Assembly: GCF_001953985.1 (NCBI RefSeq)
Contig: NZ_MBEI01000009.1
Coordinates: 1-64,000, forward strand
From: Mycobacterium colombiense
Lineage (GTDB): Bacteria > Actinomycetota > Actinomycetes > Mycobacteriales > Mycobacteriaceae
Reading direction: 5' to 3'
Length of the DNA stretch: 64,000 nt
In this document: positions 1 to 9,054 of the stretch, piece by piece
How positions within the stretch are numbered: the stretch's first letter is position 1
How the letters are laid out: the number at the start of each line of letters is the position of its first letter
Program-made: the position numbers and the translations under genes
The notes under the pieces: model-generated
Databases searched by the model: none
What the model was told of the DNA's origin: nothing
The model's input: the letters and a program-made list of their open reading frames with translations, nothing else

Positions 1-183
1 CAACTCACCCTGGCCTGCGGACCCCACCACCGGCTTCTCGAGAAGGGCTGGACGACCCGAAAACGCGCCAACGGCGATACCGAATGGATACCGCCGCCCC
101 ATCTCGACCGCGGCCAACCCCGCACCAACACCTTCCATCACCCGGAAAACTTGCTGGTCGAGGATGGCGACGACGCGACGTAA
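1..183 (+). CDS. 13E12-repeat/HNH endonuclease family protein, C-terminal fragment
   Basis: The window opens inside a reading frame that runs without a stop from base 1 to TAA at 181-183 (60 codons). It contains [14 protein letters not shown], then [20 protein letters not shown]. These are the hallmark C-terminal motifs of the mycobacterial 13E12 repeat (DUF222 plus HNH nuclease) family; the Cys and paired His belong to the degenerate HNH site. In M. tuberculosis a 13E12 member (Rv1128c) also sits beside ppdK, so this is probably its positional counterpart. The family is repetitive and often linked to mobile DNA. The N-terminus lies outside the window, so intactness cannot be judged. Confidence 0.85.
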   Translation, partial: QLTLACGPHHRLLEKGWTTRKRANGDTEWIPPPHLDRGQPRTNTFHHPENLLVEDGDDAT

Positions 184-225
184 AGCTCGCACGGTCAAAC
201 GTGGCGCGGGCAGGGCCCACCGCGA

Positions 226-528
226 TTATTGCTGCGGAGGAGGAGGCGGAGGAGGGGGCGCCGGCGCCGTCCGGCGAGGACGAGGCCGAATTTGGCCGCA
301 GTTCAGGCCGATTATGCAGTCCGAGCCGCTTGCTTGGGGTTGGGCGGCATCGGCACAGCAAACGCCGTCCGGCGATGCGGGCGTCGGGGCCGCAATCGGC
401 GCAGGGGCGGCAATCGGCGCAGGGGCGGCGTTGGTGCGCGGCATACCTGCACCACCGACACCGCCGAGCGCCAGTGCAAGTACGGCAGCACCAACGCACG
501 CCGCGGCTCTGCCAGTTCGATTCGCCAT
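226..528 (-). CDS. small secreted proline-rich protein, unknown function
   Basis: A 100-residue product. The ATG at 528 is chosen because an AGGAA Shine-Dalgarno lies just upstream and a signal peptide follows directly (basic MANRTGR, then a hydrophobic alanine/leucine stretch to about residue 28). A longer frame reaching 639 would bury this signal. The mature part starts with an Ala-Pro repeat (APAPIAAPAPIAAP), has four cysteines (VCC, DC, NC) in its middle, and ends in a run of eight prolines. No family is recognised. Four cysteines in an exported protein could form two disulfides. Its neighbour on the same strand is another small exported protein. Confidence 0.6.
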   Translation of the reverse strand: MANRTGRAAACVGAAVLALALGGVGGAGMPRTNAAPAPIAAPAPIAAPTPASPDGVCCADAAQPQASGSDCIIGLNCGQIRPRPRRTAPAPPPPPPPPQQ

Positions 529-655
529 GGCACCGTTCCTAATTTTTCCTGCTGAATGTACAGAGCCAGAGCGCGGCGTTATGCCGCGGTGGCGCACTCT
601 GAGTAGCTCTATCCGGCCCGACATTCGACCACCCTCCACAGTCCCGCGAACTCGA

Positions 656-1216
656 TCAGCGAACGCCCTCGGCCTGCCACCAGTCGTACAGGGCGGCTTG
701 GGTGCTCTCCGGGGCGATGCCCTGCTCGGCGACTACTAGCATCCGTGCCGGGATGTCTGTCCAGACCAGATAGACGCCATCATCTTGGCCAGCGCTGAGG
801 AACACCACCGACCCGTTGTGCCCGCCGCGATCCCATTGGGTAGGCCCCTTCGTGCCATCCGGGAACGGTTGCGCCGGAGTCTGCGGGTCCTCCGCGAGGC
901 CCCGCTGGAAGTCGGCATTCAAATCGTCGGTGTTGGCGTACAGCAGGTAATCCGCGTTCCAGGGGCCACCGGGATCGTGACTGTAGTTGTCGCAGTTGAC
1001 CGCGGCCACCGCCAGGGCGGAGTGCGCGCCGGCGGGGTGGCAGTCGGCGGGGGTGTAGCCGCCCGAGAGGTGGCTCATCAGCGTTTGCACGTCCACCGGA
1101 TTATTGGCGGGAGTGGCGGAATCTGCCGCAGCCGTCGTGGCTAACCCAGTGGCGGTCAGACCGGTCAAGGCGGTAACCACGCCCGCGCGGGCCAGTCGGG
1201 AACGCAGGCGGGCCAT
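656..1216 (-). CDS. secreted protein with a mycobacterial extracytoplasmic sensor-like domain
   Basis: 186 residues with a signal peptide: basic RLRSRLAR, hydrophobic core, probable cleavage after TTAAA near residue 31. The ATG is supported by AGGAGA upstream. The mature part has LMSHLSGGYTPADC, then a Cys with DPGGPWNADYLLYANTDDL. This pattern (two Cys, a PGGP turn, then Y-L-L/F-A-D) is recalled from extracellular domains of mycobacterial Ser/Thr kinases and related exported proteins. No enzyme motif is seen. A role as a small periplasmic binding or sensor domain is inference. Confidence 0.72.
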   Translation of the reverse strand: MARLRSRLARAGVVTALTGLTATGLATTAAADSATPANNPVDVQTLMSHLSGGYTPADCHPAGAHSALAVAAVNCDNYSHDPGGPWNADYLLYANTDDLNADFQRGLAEDPQTPAQPFPDGTKGPTQWDRGGHNGSVVFLSAGQDDGVYLVWTDIPARMLVVAEQGIAPESTQAALYDWWQAEGVR

Positions 1217-1334
1217 GGGTGTCTCCTTTGCTGGGCAAAGAGCTACGGCGGTGAGTTTAACTCCTTGTCGCGCGCGCCGCGCGTCGAGAAAGCAGTGCAG
1301 CGCGTCGCCACGGCTATCGACGGCAGCGGCGAGA

Positions 1335-1856
1335 TCAACTGGCTTGCTTAGCCGGCGGGCGGTAGAAGATCGCCAACTGGCCGATGGCGCCGGCCAGGCC
1401 CAACCCCGCCGAGATCACCAGGCCCTGCCAGCCGTCCATCCAGCTCTTCCCGAAGACCAGGTAGTCCAGGCTGTACTTGCCCGCGCCCAGCGTGGCCACG
1501 CCCACCGCGCTGAGCGCCAGCACCAGGTTGTACTCCCAGCCCTCCTTGACGATGAAGAAGCCGTTGGCGCGGTGCACCGTCCAGGCCGCGACGATCATGA
1601 GCGAGACGAAGCCCGCCGCTGGGATCGGGGTCAGAAATCCGGCGGCCAGGCCCAATCCGGCGGTCATTTCCGTGGTCGCCGCCACGGTGGCGTGGAACTT
1701 GCCGGGCTTCATGCCGATGCTCTCGAACCAGCGCGCGGTGCCCGGGATGCGGCCACCGCCGAAGAACTTGTTGTAGCCATGCGCGGCCAGCGTCACGCCC
1801 AACACCAGCCGCAGGATCAGCACTCCGACGTCATGGAACGTGTCATATGAAGTCAT
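1335..1856 (-). CDS. DoxX family membrane protein
   Basis: 173 residues with about four hydrophobic segments (near residues 10-28, 55-95 in two parts, 108-125 and 145-165). The N-terminal pattern LILRLVLGVTLAAHGYNKFF plus a G/P-rich loop is typical of the DoxX/SURF4-like family. Members are small integral membrane proteins; some mycobacterial ones associate with redox or thiol stress functions, but nothing here assigns a specific role. It is divergent from ppdK across a 220-base gap that probably holds both promoters. Confidence 0.85.
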   Translation of the reverse strand: MTSYDTFHDVGVLILRLVLGVTLAAHGYNKFFGGGRIPGTARWFESIGMKPGKFHATVAATTEMTAGLGLAAGFLTPIPAAGFVSLMIVAAWTVHRANGFFIVKEGWEYNLVLALSAVGVATLGAGKYSLDYLVFGKSWMDGWQGLVISAGLGLAGAIGQLAIFYRPPAKQAS

Positions 1857-2077
1857 AACTGTAAACCTAGATCATGGGCCGGGCGGCACCACAAGAGCCG
1901 CCGAGCAGCTACGTCGCTTAATCCGCTGGTCCGTGTGGGAACATAGCGGGCGTTCCGACGTCGGCCCGATCAGTAGCCACACCACCAAGGGGGTGCACCA
2001 CGGCTGGCACCGCACCAGGCAGCGGCGCCCACCGCAATGCGTCACGCGGCCGTGGGTCTGCGCCTACCGAGCACTCC

Positions 2078-3658
2078 GTGGTGTTGCTGGACGGCGCATC
2101 GAGCCACCCGCGGGAGCTGCTGGGCAACAAGGGCCACGGCATCGAGGCGATGCGCCGGCACAACCTGCCGGTGCCGCCGGCGTTCTGCATCACCACCGCG
2201 GTGGGCCTGCGGTATCTCGCCGATCCCGCGGCGACCATGGACGCCGTCTGGGACGACGTGCTCGACCGGATGCGCTGGCTGGAGGCGCAGACCGCACGCA
2301 CGTTCGGCCGGGGCCCGCATCCCCTGTTGGTCAGCGTGCGCTCCGGAGCCACCCAGTCCATGCCGGGCATGATGGACACCATCCTGGACCTCGGCATCAA
2401 CGATGACGTCGAGCAGGCGCTGGCGGCCACCGGTGACCAAGCGTTCGCCCGCGACACTCACCGGCGGTTCGCAAACATGTATCGGCGCATCGTCGGCGTC
2501 GCCGAGCACGAATCGGTGCCGTCGGACCCGTACGCGCAGTTGCGCGCCGCCATCGAGGCGGTATTCGCCTCGTGGAATTCACCCCGTGCGGTCGCCTATC
2601 GCGCCCACTACGGAATGGACGATCAGCACGGCACCGCCGTGGTCGTGCAGGCGATGGTGTTCGGCAACCATGGTCCCAATTCCGGTGCAGGGGCGTTCTT
2701 TTCCCGCAATCCGATCACCGGCGACAACGAACCGTTCGGCGAATGGCTGCCCGGCGGCCAGGGCGACGACGTGGTGTCGGGGTCGGTCGATGTCGAACCG
2801 ATCGCCGCGCTGCGTGACGAACAGCCGGCCGTCTACGACGACCTGATCGGTGCCGCCCGTGCCTTGGAACGGCTCGACTCCGACATCCAGGAGATCGAGT
2901 TCACCGTCGAGGACGGCATGCTGTGGCTGTTGCAGACGCGAGCGGCGGAACGCTCGGCACAGGCGGCGGTGCGCACGGCGCTGCAGCTGCGGCACGAGGG
3001 ACTCATCGATGACGCGGAGACATTGCGGCGCGTGACCCCGGCGCACGTCCAAGCCCTGCTGCAACCGGCGTTGCAGCCCGAAATACGTTTGGCGGCACCG
3101 CTATTGGCCAAGGGATTACCGGCGTGCCCGGGCGTGGCGTCCGGCACGGCGTACACCGATGTCGACGAAGCGCTGCGCGCCGCCGATCGCGGCGAGCGCG
3201 TGATCCTGGTGCGCGATCACACCCGGCCCGAAGACGTATCGGGCATGCTGGCCGCGCAGGGCATCGTCACCGAGGTCGGCGGCGCCTCCAGCCATGCGGC
3301 GGTGGTCAGCCGCGAACTGGGCCGGGTGGCGGTGGTGGGTTGCGGCCAGGGGGTCGCGGCAGCGCTGGCCGGCAAGCACATCACCGTCGACGGCGCCGAA
3401 GGCGAAGTGCGCGAGGGCAATCTGAGCCTGTCCGCGTGGTCGGAAGACGACACGCCCGAACTGCGCGAACTGGCCGACATCGCACGGCGGATCAGCCCGC
3501 TGCGTGCCCACGCCGCGGGCGACCACATGCGACTGGACGACAGCTCCGAGGCCGCGGTGCGCGCCGCACTGAACAGCGGGCAGGCGGACGTGGTGTCGGC
3601 GACGCCGTTGATCGTGATGCTGACCGCGCTGCGCCTGACACCGGGATCCGCATCGTGA
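2078..3658 (+). CDS. ppdK: pyruvate, phosphate dikinase, short two-domain form
   Basis: 526 residues. Residues 1 to about 330 form the ATP-grasp (PPDK_N) domain, with GNKGHGIEAM, LPVPPAFCITT and VSVRSGATQSMPGMMDT. Residues about 340-450 form the phosphohistidine swivel domain, with the phospho-acceptor motif GGASSHAAVV and catalytic His406. The C-terminal PEP/pyruvate-binding TIM barrel of full-length (about 870-residue) enzymes is absent, so ATP-dependent self-phosphorylation is possible but pyruvate chemistry needs another subunit or does not occur. M. tuberculosis PpdK (Rv1127c) is similarly short. The GTG at 2078 is the first usable start; no good Shine-Dalgarno is seen, so the N-terminus is uncertain. 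It overlaps the next gene by 4 bases. Confidence 0.88.
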   Translation: MVLLDGASSHPRELLGNKGHGIEAMRRHNLPVPPAFCITTAVGLRYLADPAATMDAVWDDVLDRMRWLEAQTARTFGRGPHPLLVSVRSGATQSMPGMMDTILDLGINDDVEQALAATGDQAFARDTHRRFANMYRRIVGVAEHESVPSDPYAQLRAAIEAVFASWNSPRAVAYRAHYGMDDQHGTAVVVQAMVFGNHGPNSGAGAFFSRNPITGDNEPFGEWLPGGQGDDVVSGSVDVEPIAALRDEQPAVYDDLIGAARALERLDSDIQEIEFTVEDGMLWLLQTRAAERSAQAAVRTALQLRHEGLIDDAETLRRVTPAHVQALLQPALQPEIRLAAPLLAKGLPACPGVASGTAYTDVDEALRAADRGERVILVRDHTRPEDVSGMLAAQGIVTEVGGASSHAAVVSRELGRVAVVGCGQGVAAALAGKHITVDGAEGEVREGNLSLSAWSEDDTPELRELADIARRISPLRAHAAGDHMRLDDSSEAAVRAALNSGQADVVSATPLIVMLTALRLTPGSAS

Positions 3659-4269
3659 CCGAATTGGCTGTGCTGCAAGGGGTTCGGCTCAAAGGACGGG
3701 TGACTCCCGCCGACCTGGCCGCGACGCTCGGTGCCGACCTTGCCGACATCGCCCCGGTTGTCGAGCGGCTGACTGCCGCGGGACTGCTGACCGAAGGCCC
3801 TACGTTGCGGATCACCCTCAGCGGGACCGACCGGCTGGCGGCGCTGCTCGCCGAGGAACGCAAGGGCATCGACACAAACGCGATGGCCACCGCCTACGAC
3901 GACTTCCGCGCCGTGAACGCCGACTTCAAGCGGTTGGTGACGGATTGGCAGCTCAAGGGCGGACCGGACGGCGTTCCCAATGCCCACGACGACACCGCCT
4001 ACGACACCGCGGTGCTGGCCCGCCTCGACGACGTGCACGCCCGCACGATGCCAATCATCGAGGCCGCCGCGGCTCAACTGCCGCGGCTGAGCGCCTACGC
4101 GGCCAAACTGGTTGCGGCACTGGACAAAATCAAGGCCGGGGAGACCACCTGGCTGACCCGGCCGTTGATCGACTCCTACCACACGGTGTGGTTCGAGCTG
4201 CACGAAGAGCTGATCGTCGCCGCCGGCCTGACCCGCGAAGAGGCGGCTAGATCCGGCGACGCGCAGTAG
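3655..4269 (+). CDS. PpdK-coupled conserved protein (Rv1126c-like)
   Basis: 204 residues, starting at a GTG that overlaps the ppdK stop (GTGA at 3655-3658), so translation is likely coupled. The first 65 residues (VLQGVRLKGRVTPADLAA, then VVERLTAAGLLTEGPTLRIT) look like a winged-helix fold. The rest is helical, with a C-terminal WLTRPLIDSYHTVWFELHEE segment. No catalytic motif is recognised. Because the pair is kept together in mycobacteria and PpdK lacks its third domain, this protein is a reasonable candidate partner or regulator of PpdK; that is inference. Confidence 0.85.
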   Translation: MTELAVLQGVRLKGRVTPADLAATLGADLADIAPVVERLTAAGLLTEGPTLRITLSGTDRLAALLAEERKGIDTNAMATAYDDFRAVNADFKRLVTDWQLKGGPDGVPNAHDDTAYDTAVLARLDDVHARTMPIIEAAAAQLPRLSAYAAKLVAALDKIKAGETTWLTRPLIDSYHTVWFELHEELIVAAGLTREEAARSGDAQ

Positions 4270-5496
4270 CTAGAGCGCCGCATCGAGCAGCGCCAGGTAG
4301 GCGTCGACGTCGGGCACGGCCGAGGCCGCCGCGTGCACGCTGATCGCGATGGTGTCGCCGATGCCGTGCACACCGTGCGTCAGCCCCATCATCGGCGACA
4401 GCGCCGGGTATCCCGACGTCAGCACCACCCGGGCGCCGCCAAAACTCAGATCGGCCGCCCCGCGGTTGACGCTGGACAGCACGGTGTTGCCCGACACTTG
4501 CGTCGCGCGCGCCTCGACATCGAATTGTTCGATGCCCCAACGCAGCAACCCGGCCGGCACCGCCGCGAACGCGCGGTCGGCGGCCCGGGTGGCCGGGTGC
4601 TCGAAGCGGCGCCGGCCGTTGGCCAGGTCGGCCGCGATCCGCTCGGCGCGCGCGTCCGGCCCCAGCTGCGGGTACAGCCCCACCACGATGTTGCCGAAGT
4701 GGTTGTGCGCCCGCGCCGCACCGGGTTTAGCCATCGGAACCTCGGCGCCCAGCGAATCGCATTGCCCGTCAAGCAGATCGGACAGGGCCTGCGCCACCGC
4801 GCTCAGCACGCCGACCGTGATGGTGGGGCCGGGCAGCTGCGAACGGTGTCGTACCAACGTCCGCACCGCGCGGGCGCCCTCGGGACGCGCATTCGTCGGC
4901 AGCAGCGGACGCGACCCGGCGCCGGGGGCCACCAGCCCCGCGCGGATGTCGCGCTCCAGCCGGCGATGGGTGCGCGCCGCCTGCACGGCTCGCCAGGGCA
5001 GAAAGCCCGGCCGTGGTTTGGGCACCTCGGGCACCGGCCCCGGTCGGCCGAACAGCCACGCCGCCATCGCCGCGGAGCGGGCGCCGTCGGCCAGCGCGTG
5101 GGCGACCTGCAACACCGCGACGGCACCCGACCCGGTGACACCGGGAATGCCACCCACCGGGGTGAAGACGTGCAGGCGCCAGGCCATTCGCCGGACGTCC
5201 AGCTGGTCATCGGCGAAGCCGGCGACGGCCGCCAGCACGCCATCCCAGCTCTGCTCGGCGAGGTCGTGACGAACAGCCTGCTCGGCCGTGACGGCCGCCG
5301 GCACCCACTGCGGGAAGCGCCACCGGCCTCGGTCCCGCAGCCGCATCGTCAGCGCCGGCTCGGCGTTGGCCCGCGAGCAGAGTTGCTCGACGGCACGCGC
5401 ATAGTCGGCGGGCGCACCGTCGAACGCGTAGAGCAGGAACTCGTCGCTGGGAATCTTGGCCGACATCCAGTAGAACTGCGCGTCGACGGCAGCCAT
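4270..5496 (-). CDS. WS/DGAT-like acyltransferase (DUF1298 type)
   Basis: 408 residues from the ATG at 5496, preceded by a GGGCGGGG stretch. An in-frame GTG at 5517 is the alternative. The start MAAVDAQFYWMSAKIPSD matches the FxWMS-type opening of wax ester synthase/diacylglycerol acyltransferase relatives. HALADG at 133-138 is the HxxxDG acyl-transfer motif of that superfamily, and the C-terminal half carries NHFGNIVVGLYPQL and VSGNTVLSSVNRG, as in DUF1298. Likely substrates are acyl-CoA and a hydroxylated acceptor; the actual acceptor is unknown. It lies 25 bases downstream of ephC on the same strand and probably shares its transcript. Confidence 0.8.
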   Translation of the reverse strand: MAAVDAQFYWMSAKIPSDEFLLYAFDGAPADYARAVEQLCSRANAEPALTMRLRDRGRWRFPQWVPAAVTAEQAVRHDLAEQSWDGVLAAVAGFADDQLDVRRMAWRLHVFTPVGGIPGVTGSGAVAVLQVAHALADGARSAAMAAWLFGRPGPVPEVPKPRPGFLPWRAVQAARTHRRLERDIRAGLVAPGAGSRPLLPTNARPEGARAVRTLVRHRSQLPGPTITVGVLSAVAQALSDLLDGQCDSLGAEVPMAKPGAARAHNHFGNIVVGLYPQLGPDARAERIAADLANGRRRFEHPATRAADRAFAAVPAGLLRWGIEQFDVEARATQVSGNTVLSSVNRGAADLSFGGARVVLTSGYPALSPMMGLTHGVHGIGDTIAISVHAAASAVPDVDAYLALLDAAL

Positions 5497-5521
5497 CCGG
5501 TGCCCCGCCCGAGCCACGGTG

Positions 5522-6430
5522 TCAGCCGGGTGAGCCGATGAACCCGAGCACCAGGTCGGCGACCTTGTCGGGCTGCTCGAGCTGCAGGAAATGGCCGGCA
5601 TGTTCGACGATGCCGACCTCGCTGCCCGCGGGCAGCACCTTTTCGGCCCAGCGCGCGAAAGCCGGTGTCATGCAACCGTCGTCGCGACCGTGCAGGTAGA
5701 GGCACGGCAGCACGGGTTCTTCGGTCCACAACTGGTTCAATGCGGCATACCGCGCCGTCGGCCGGGTGTTGCGGATGGTGGCGCGGTACGGTCCCAGCGC
5801 CGCGCGCCAGCTATCCGGCGCCCCGATCGCGGCATCGACGTGACGCAAGTCCTCGTCGGCGCGATAACCGGGCGACCACCGCCGCCACAGCAGCGGCAAC
5901 ACCCAGGACGCGGAACGCTCGGGCAGCCAAGGCAATTGGAAGTACATGATGTACCAGCTGCGGAAAACCTGGCGCGCGAGATGGGCGGCGTGCCGGCCCC
6001 GCTCGCCCGCGCCACCGCCGCGCCGCCGGAACGCCGCCGACGGCGGCACTGACATGATCACCGCCTTCGTGAACGGGCTGTCGGGCATGGCGGCCAGGCC
6101 GGTGCCGGCGATCGCGCCCCAGTCGTGGCCGATGACCACGTCGTTCTCGGTACCGCCCGCGGCCGAGCGCACCCGCAGGGCGTCGTCCATCAGCGCGCCC
6201 ACCTGATAGCTGCCGTCGATCGGGATCGACGACGGCGCGTATCCGCGCATGAAGGGCGCGATCACCCGCCATCCCGCCTCGGCGAGCCGGGGGGCGACCT
6301 TGCGCCAGCCGTAGGGGGTGTCGGGGAAGCCGTGCAGGCACAGCGCGATGGGACCGTCTGCTGGCCCCCAGGTGAGGGCCTTGAGGTCCCCCGCGGGACC
6401 GGTCACGTCGATCCAGCCTGGTTCAGCCAT
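5522..6430 (-). CDS. ephC: epoxide hydrolase (alpha/beta hydrolase)
   Basis: 302 residues. The ATG at 6430 has AGGGAG five bases upstream; an in-frame GTG two codons earlier is less well placed. HGFPDTPYGW gives the oxyanion HGxP motif. GHDWGA contains Asp103 as the nucleophile, and EHAGHFLQLEQP near the C-terminus supplies the general-base His. This Asp-His arrangement is that of alpha/beta-fold epoxide hydrolases and fits M. tuberculosis EphC. It would hydrate epoxides to diols; the physiological substrate is unknown. Confidence 0.87.
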   Translation of the reverse strand: MAEPGWIDVTGPAGDLKALTWGPADGPIALCLHGFPDTPYGWRKVAPRLAEAGWRVIAPFMRGYAPSSIPIDGSYQVGALMDDALRVRSAAGGTENDVVIGHDWGAIAGTGLAAMPDSPFTKAVIMSVPPSAAFRRRGGGAGERGRHAAHLARQVFRSWYIMYFQLPWLPERSASWVLPLLWRRWSPGYRADEDLRHVDAAIGAPDSWRAALGPYRATIRNTRPTARYAALNQLWTEEPVLPCLYLHGRDDGCMTPAFARWAEKVLPAGSEVGIVEHAGHFLQLEQPDKVADLVLGFIGSPG

Positions 6431-6538
6431 GTTCACTCCCTGCTCGACGTCTCCGCAGGGATCAACCTAACCTGTGCGGCCTCGCGACGCACCGACCCTG
6501 GTCGACAGAGGGTCAAACCGTCTCTGTACCAGGACTTT

Positions 6539-7015
6539 TCACCGCTGCAGCGCGGCGGCCCGCTCCAGCTCGGCGATGACGATCTTGCGCATGCCGTACA
6601 TCGCGTTGGTGGCGGCCGCCGCCCGCGTGCGGTCGGGGTCGCCGATCAGTTCGTAGAGCCGGTCCGGGACGATTTGCCAGCTCATCCCGAAGCGGTCTTT
6701 GAGCCAGCCGCATTGCGATTCCTCGCCCCCGTCGGTCAGCCGGTCCCAGTAGTAGTCCACCTCGTCCTGGTCTTTGCAGTGGATCGTGAACGAGACCGCC
6801 TCGGTGAAGTGGAAGTGCGGACCGCCGTTGATCCCGATGAACCGGGTGCCGTCCAGCACGAAGCTGCCGGACAGGACCCTGCCCGGCTCCCCCGGTCCGG
6901 CGTCGGTGGTCTGGTTGAAGCCCTCGATGTGGGAGTTGGGGAACACCGAGGTGTAGAACCGGGCGGCCTCCTCGAGGTTGTCGTCGAACCACAACGACGG
7001 GGTGATCGATGGCAT
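6539..7015 (-). CDS. VOC/PhnB-like metalloenzyme-fold protein
   Basis: 158 residues, ATG preceded by an ideal AAGGAGG. It contains SLWFDDNLEEAARFYTSVFP, FIGINGGPHFHFTEAVSF and CGWLKDRFGMSWQIVP, the standard beta-alpha-beta-beta-beta signature of the PhnB (3-demethylubiquinone methyltransferase-like) branch of the vicinal oxygen chelate superfamily. Members bind a divalent metal and do varied chemistry; the annotation as a methyltransferase is historical and not supported by sequence. Monocistronic, divergent from bpoB. Confidence 0.85.
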   Translation of the reverse strand: MPSITPSLWFDDNLEEAARFYTSVFPNSHIEGFNQTTDAGPGEPGRVLSGSFVLDGTRFIGINGGPHFHFTEAVSFTIHCKDQDEVDYYWDRLTDGGEESQCGWLKDRFGMSWQIVPDRLYELIGDPDRTRAAAATNAMYGMRKIVIAELERAAALQR

Positions 7016-7137
7016 GTCCGGGGCCTCCTTGATGGCTCGTTGGTCTCTGCCATTGATAGACCCCGTCGGCGACGAAAACTCACCGCGTCGTCCACCCGCG
7101 CAACAGTGCTTAACCGGCCTATGTAACGTCAGGTCGC

Positions 7138-8001
7138 ATGAATACCGTCAGCAGCAGTCCCGAGACGGTGGAGTTTGCCGGCGTCGACGGGATCTCCCTG
7201 GTCGCCGACGAATGGAATCGCGGCTCCGACGGTGCCGGGCGACCGAGCATCCTGATGTTGCACGGTGGCGGCCAGAACCGGTTTTCCTGGAAAAACACCG
7301 GCCAGACGCTGGCCGATGAGGGGCTGCACGTGGTGGCGCTGGATTCCCGCGGACACGGAGACAGCGCACGCTCCCCTGACGCCGACTACGAGATCGAGAC
7401 GCTCACCGGCGACGTCATGCGGGTGCTGCACGCGATCGGTCGCCCGGTCACGATCATCGGCGCAAGCATGGGCGGGCTGACCGGCATCCTTGCCGCTCAC
7501 CGGGCAGGTCCGGCGAAGGTGACCCGATTGGTGCTCGTCGACGTGGTCCCCCGATTCGAAAAGGGCGGCAGCGCCCGCATCCGCGACTTCATGTTCAGTG
7601 GCCTCGACGGCTTCGACTCGCTGGAGCAGGCCGCCGACGCCGTCGCCGCCTACCTGCCCTACCGGAGCAAGCCGCGCAGCCCCGAGGGGCTGAAAAAGAA
7701 CCTGCGCCTGCGCGACGGCCGCTGGTATTGGCACTGGGACCCCGCCTTCATGACCAAGCCCGGCGACGATCCCGAACTGCGCACCGAGAGCTTCGAGCAG
7801 GCCGCCAAGAACCTGACAATTCCCGTCTTGCTGATCCGCGGCAAGCTGTCCGATGTGGTGAGCCCCGAGGGCGTTCGGCACTTCCTGGCCACCGTGCCGC
7901 GCGCCGAGTTCGTCGAGCTGTCCAACGCCGGGCACACCGCGGCCGGCGACGACAACGACGCGTTCAGCGACGCGGTGGTGGCGTTCGTCAACCGCCGTTG
8001 A
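7138..8001 (+). CDS. bpoB: alpha/beta hydrolase (non-heme peroxidase-like)
   Basis: 287 residues with a complete alpha/beta-hydrolase layout: HGGGQNRFSW (oxyanion loop, 42-51), GASMGG with Ser110 as nucleophile, LSDVVSPEG for the acid, and NAGHTAAGD with His266. It corresponds to M. tuberculosis BpoB (Rv1123c), annotated as a peroxidase. Such bromoperoxidase-type hydrolases have serine-esterase triads, and perhydrolase activity may be incidental. Position next to gnd matches the M. tuberculosis order. Confidence 0.86.
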   Translation: MNTVSSSPETVEFAGVDGISLVADEWNRGSDGAGRPSILMLHGGGQNRFSWKNTGQTLADEGLHVVALDSRGHGDSARSPDADYEIETLTGDVMRVLHAIGRPVTIIGASMGGLTGILAAHRAGPAKVTRLVLVDVVPRFEKGGSARIRDFMFSGLDGFDSLEQAADAVAAYLPYRSKPRSPEGLKKNLRLRDGRWYWHWDPAFMTKPGDDPELRTESFEQAAKNLTIPVLLIRGKLSDVVSPEGVRHFLATVPRAEFVELSNAGHTAAGDDNDAFSDAVVAFVNRR

Positions 8002-8018
8002 TCGATGGCGGCGACCCG

Positions 8019-9041
8019 CTAGTTCGCCGGCTTCTCGGCGTGCCCGCCGAATTGCTTGCGCATCGCCGAGAGCGCCTTGTTGGCGAAGTCGTCCAGTGAA
8101 CGCGAGGCGAAGCGGGACTGCAGCGCGGTCGTGAGCACCGGCGACGGAACGCCCTCGTCGATCGCCGCGATGGCGGTCCACCGGCCCTCCCCGGAGTCGG
8201 AGACCCGTCCGGAGAACTCCTTGAGGTCGGGCGAGTCGTGCAGCGCAATCGCCGTCAGGTCCAGCAACCAGGAGCCGATGACGCTGCCGCGCCGCCACAC
8301 CTCGGCGACCTCCGGAATGTCGAAGTCGTACTGGTAGAACTCGGGGTGCTCCAGCGGCGCGGTTTCGGCGTCACCCTCCTGCACGTGTTTGCCGATGTCG
8401 GCATTGCGCAGAATGTTCAACCCCTCTGCGAGCGAGGCCATCATTCCGTACTCGATTCCGTTGTGCACCATCTTCACGAAGTGCCCGGCACCGGCCGGTC
8501 CGCAGTGGAGATAGCCCTGCTCCGACCGCGCGACCTCGCCCTCGCGACCCGGCGTGCGGGCCGCGGCGTCGACGCCCGGTGCGACGGTGGAGAAGATCGG
8601 CTCGGCGTGCAGGAAAGCCTCGTCGTCGCCGCCGATCATCAGGCAGTAGCCGCGTTCCCGGCCCCACACGCCGCCGCTGGTGCCGCAGTCGAGTAGGTGA
8701 ATGCCTTTCTCCGACAGCGTTTTCGCGTGGCGAATATCGTCGCGGTAGTAGGAGTTGCCACCGTCGATGACGATGTCACCCGGCTCGAGCGTCTTGGCCA
8801 GTTCGTCGATGACACCCGTTGTGATCGTGCCGGCCGGCACCATGACCCAGACGACCCGCGGCGCCGTCAGCATCTCGGCGAGCTCCTGCAGCGAGCCCAC
8901 TCCAGTGGTCCTCTCCTCCCCTGCCATCGCCTTGACCGCGTCGGGGTTGTGGTCGTAGACCACGCATTCGTGTCCGCCCTTGGCGACGCGACGGACGATG
9001 TTCGCGCCCATCCGGCCGAGGCCGATCATCCCAAGCTGCAT
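8019..9041 (-). CDS. gnd: 6-phosphogluconate dehydrogenase, decarboxylating
   Basis: 340 residues; the ATG at 9041 has AAGGAGA upstream, and this length equals the short NAD-type 6PGDH. MIGLGRMGANIV is the Rossmann nucleotide site, DGGNSYYRDD and GPAGAGHFVKMVHNGIEYG are the diagnostic 6-phosphogluconate-binding and catalytic motifs. It converts 6-phosphogluconate to ribulose 5-phosphate and CO2. It starts 13 bases after zwf, so the two oxidative pentose-phosphate enzymes are co-transcribed. Confidence 0.95.
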   Translation of the reverse strand: MQLGMIGLGRMGANIVRRVAKGGHECVVYDHNPDAVKAMAGEERTTGVGSLQELAEMLTAPRVVWVMVPAGTITTGVIDELAKTLEPGDIVIDGGNSYYRDDIRHAKTLSEKGIHLLDCGTSGGVWGRERGYCLMIGGDDEAFLHAEPIFSTVAPGVDAAARTPGREGEVARSEQGYLHCGPAGAGHFVKMVHNGIEYGMMASLAEGLNILRNADIGKHVQEGDAETAPLEHPEFYQYDFDIPEVAEVWRRGSVIGSWLLDLTAIALHDSPDLKEFSGRVSDSGEGRWTAIAAIDEGVPSPVLTTALQSRFASRSLDDFANKALSAMRKQFGGHAEKPAN

Positions 9042-9054
9042 CGTGGGTGTCTCC

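Noticed and set aside
1840..2406. 188-codon plus-strand frame overlapping the ppdK start
   Set aside because: It is out of frame with ppdK, Arg/His-rich and without motifs.
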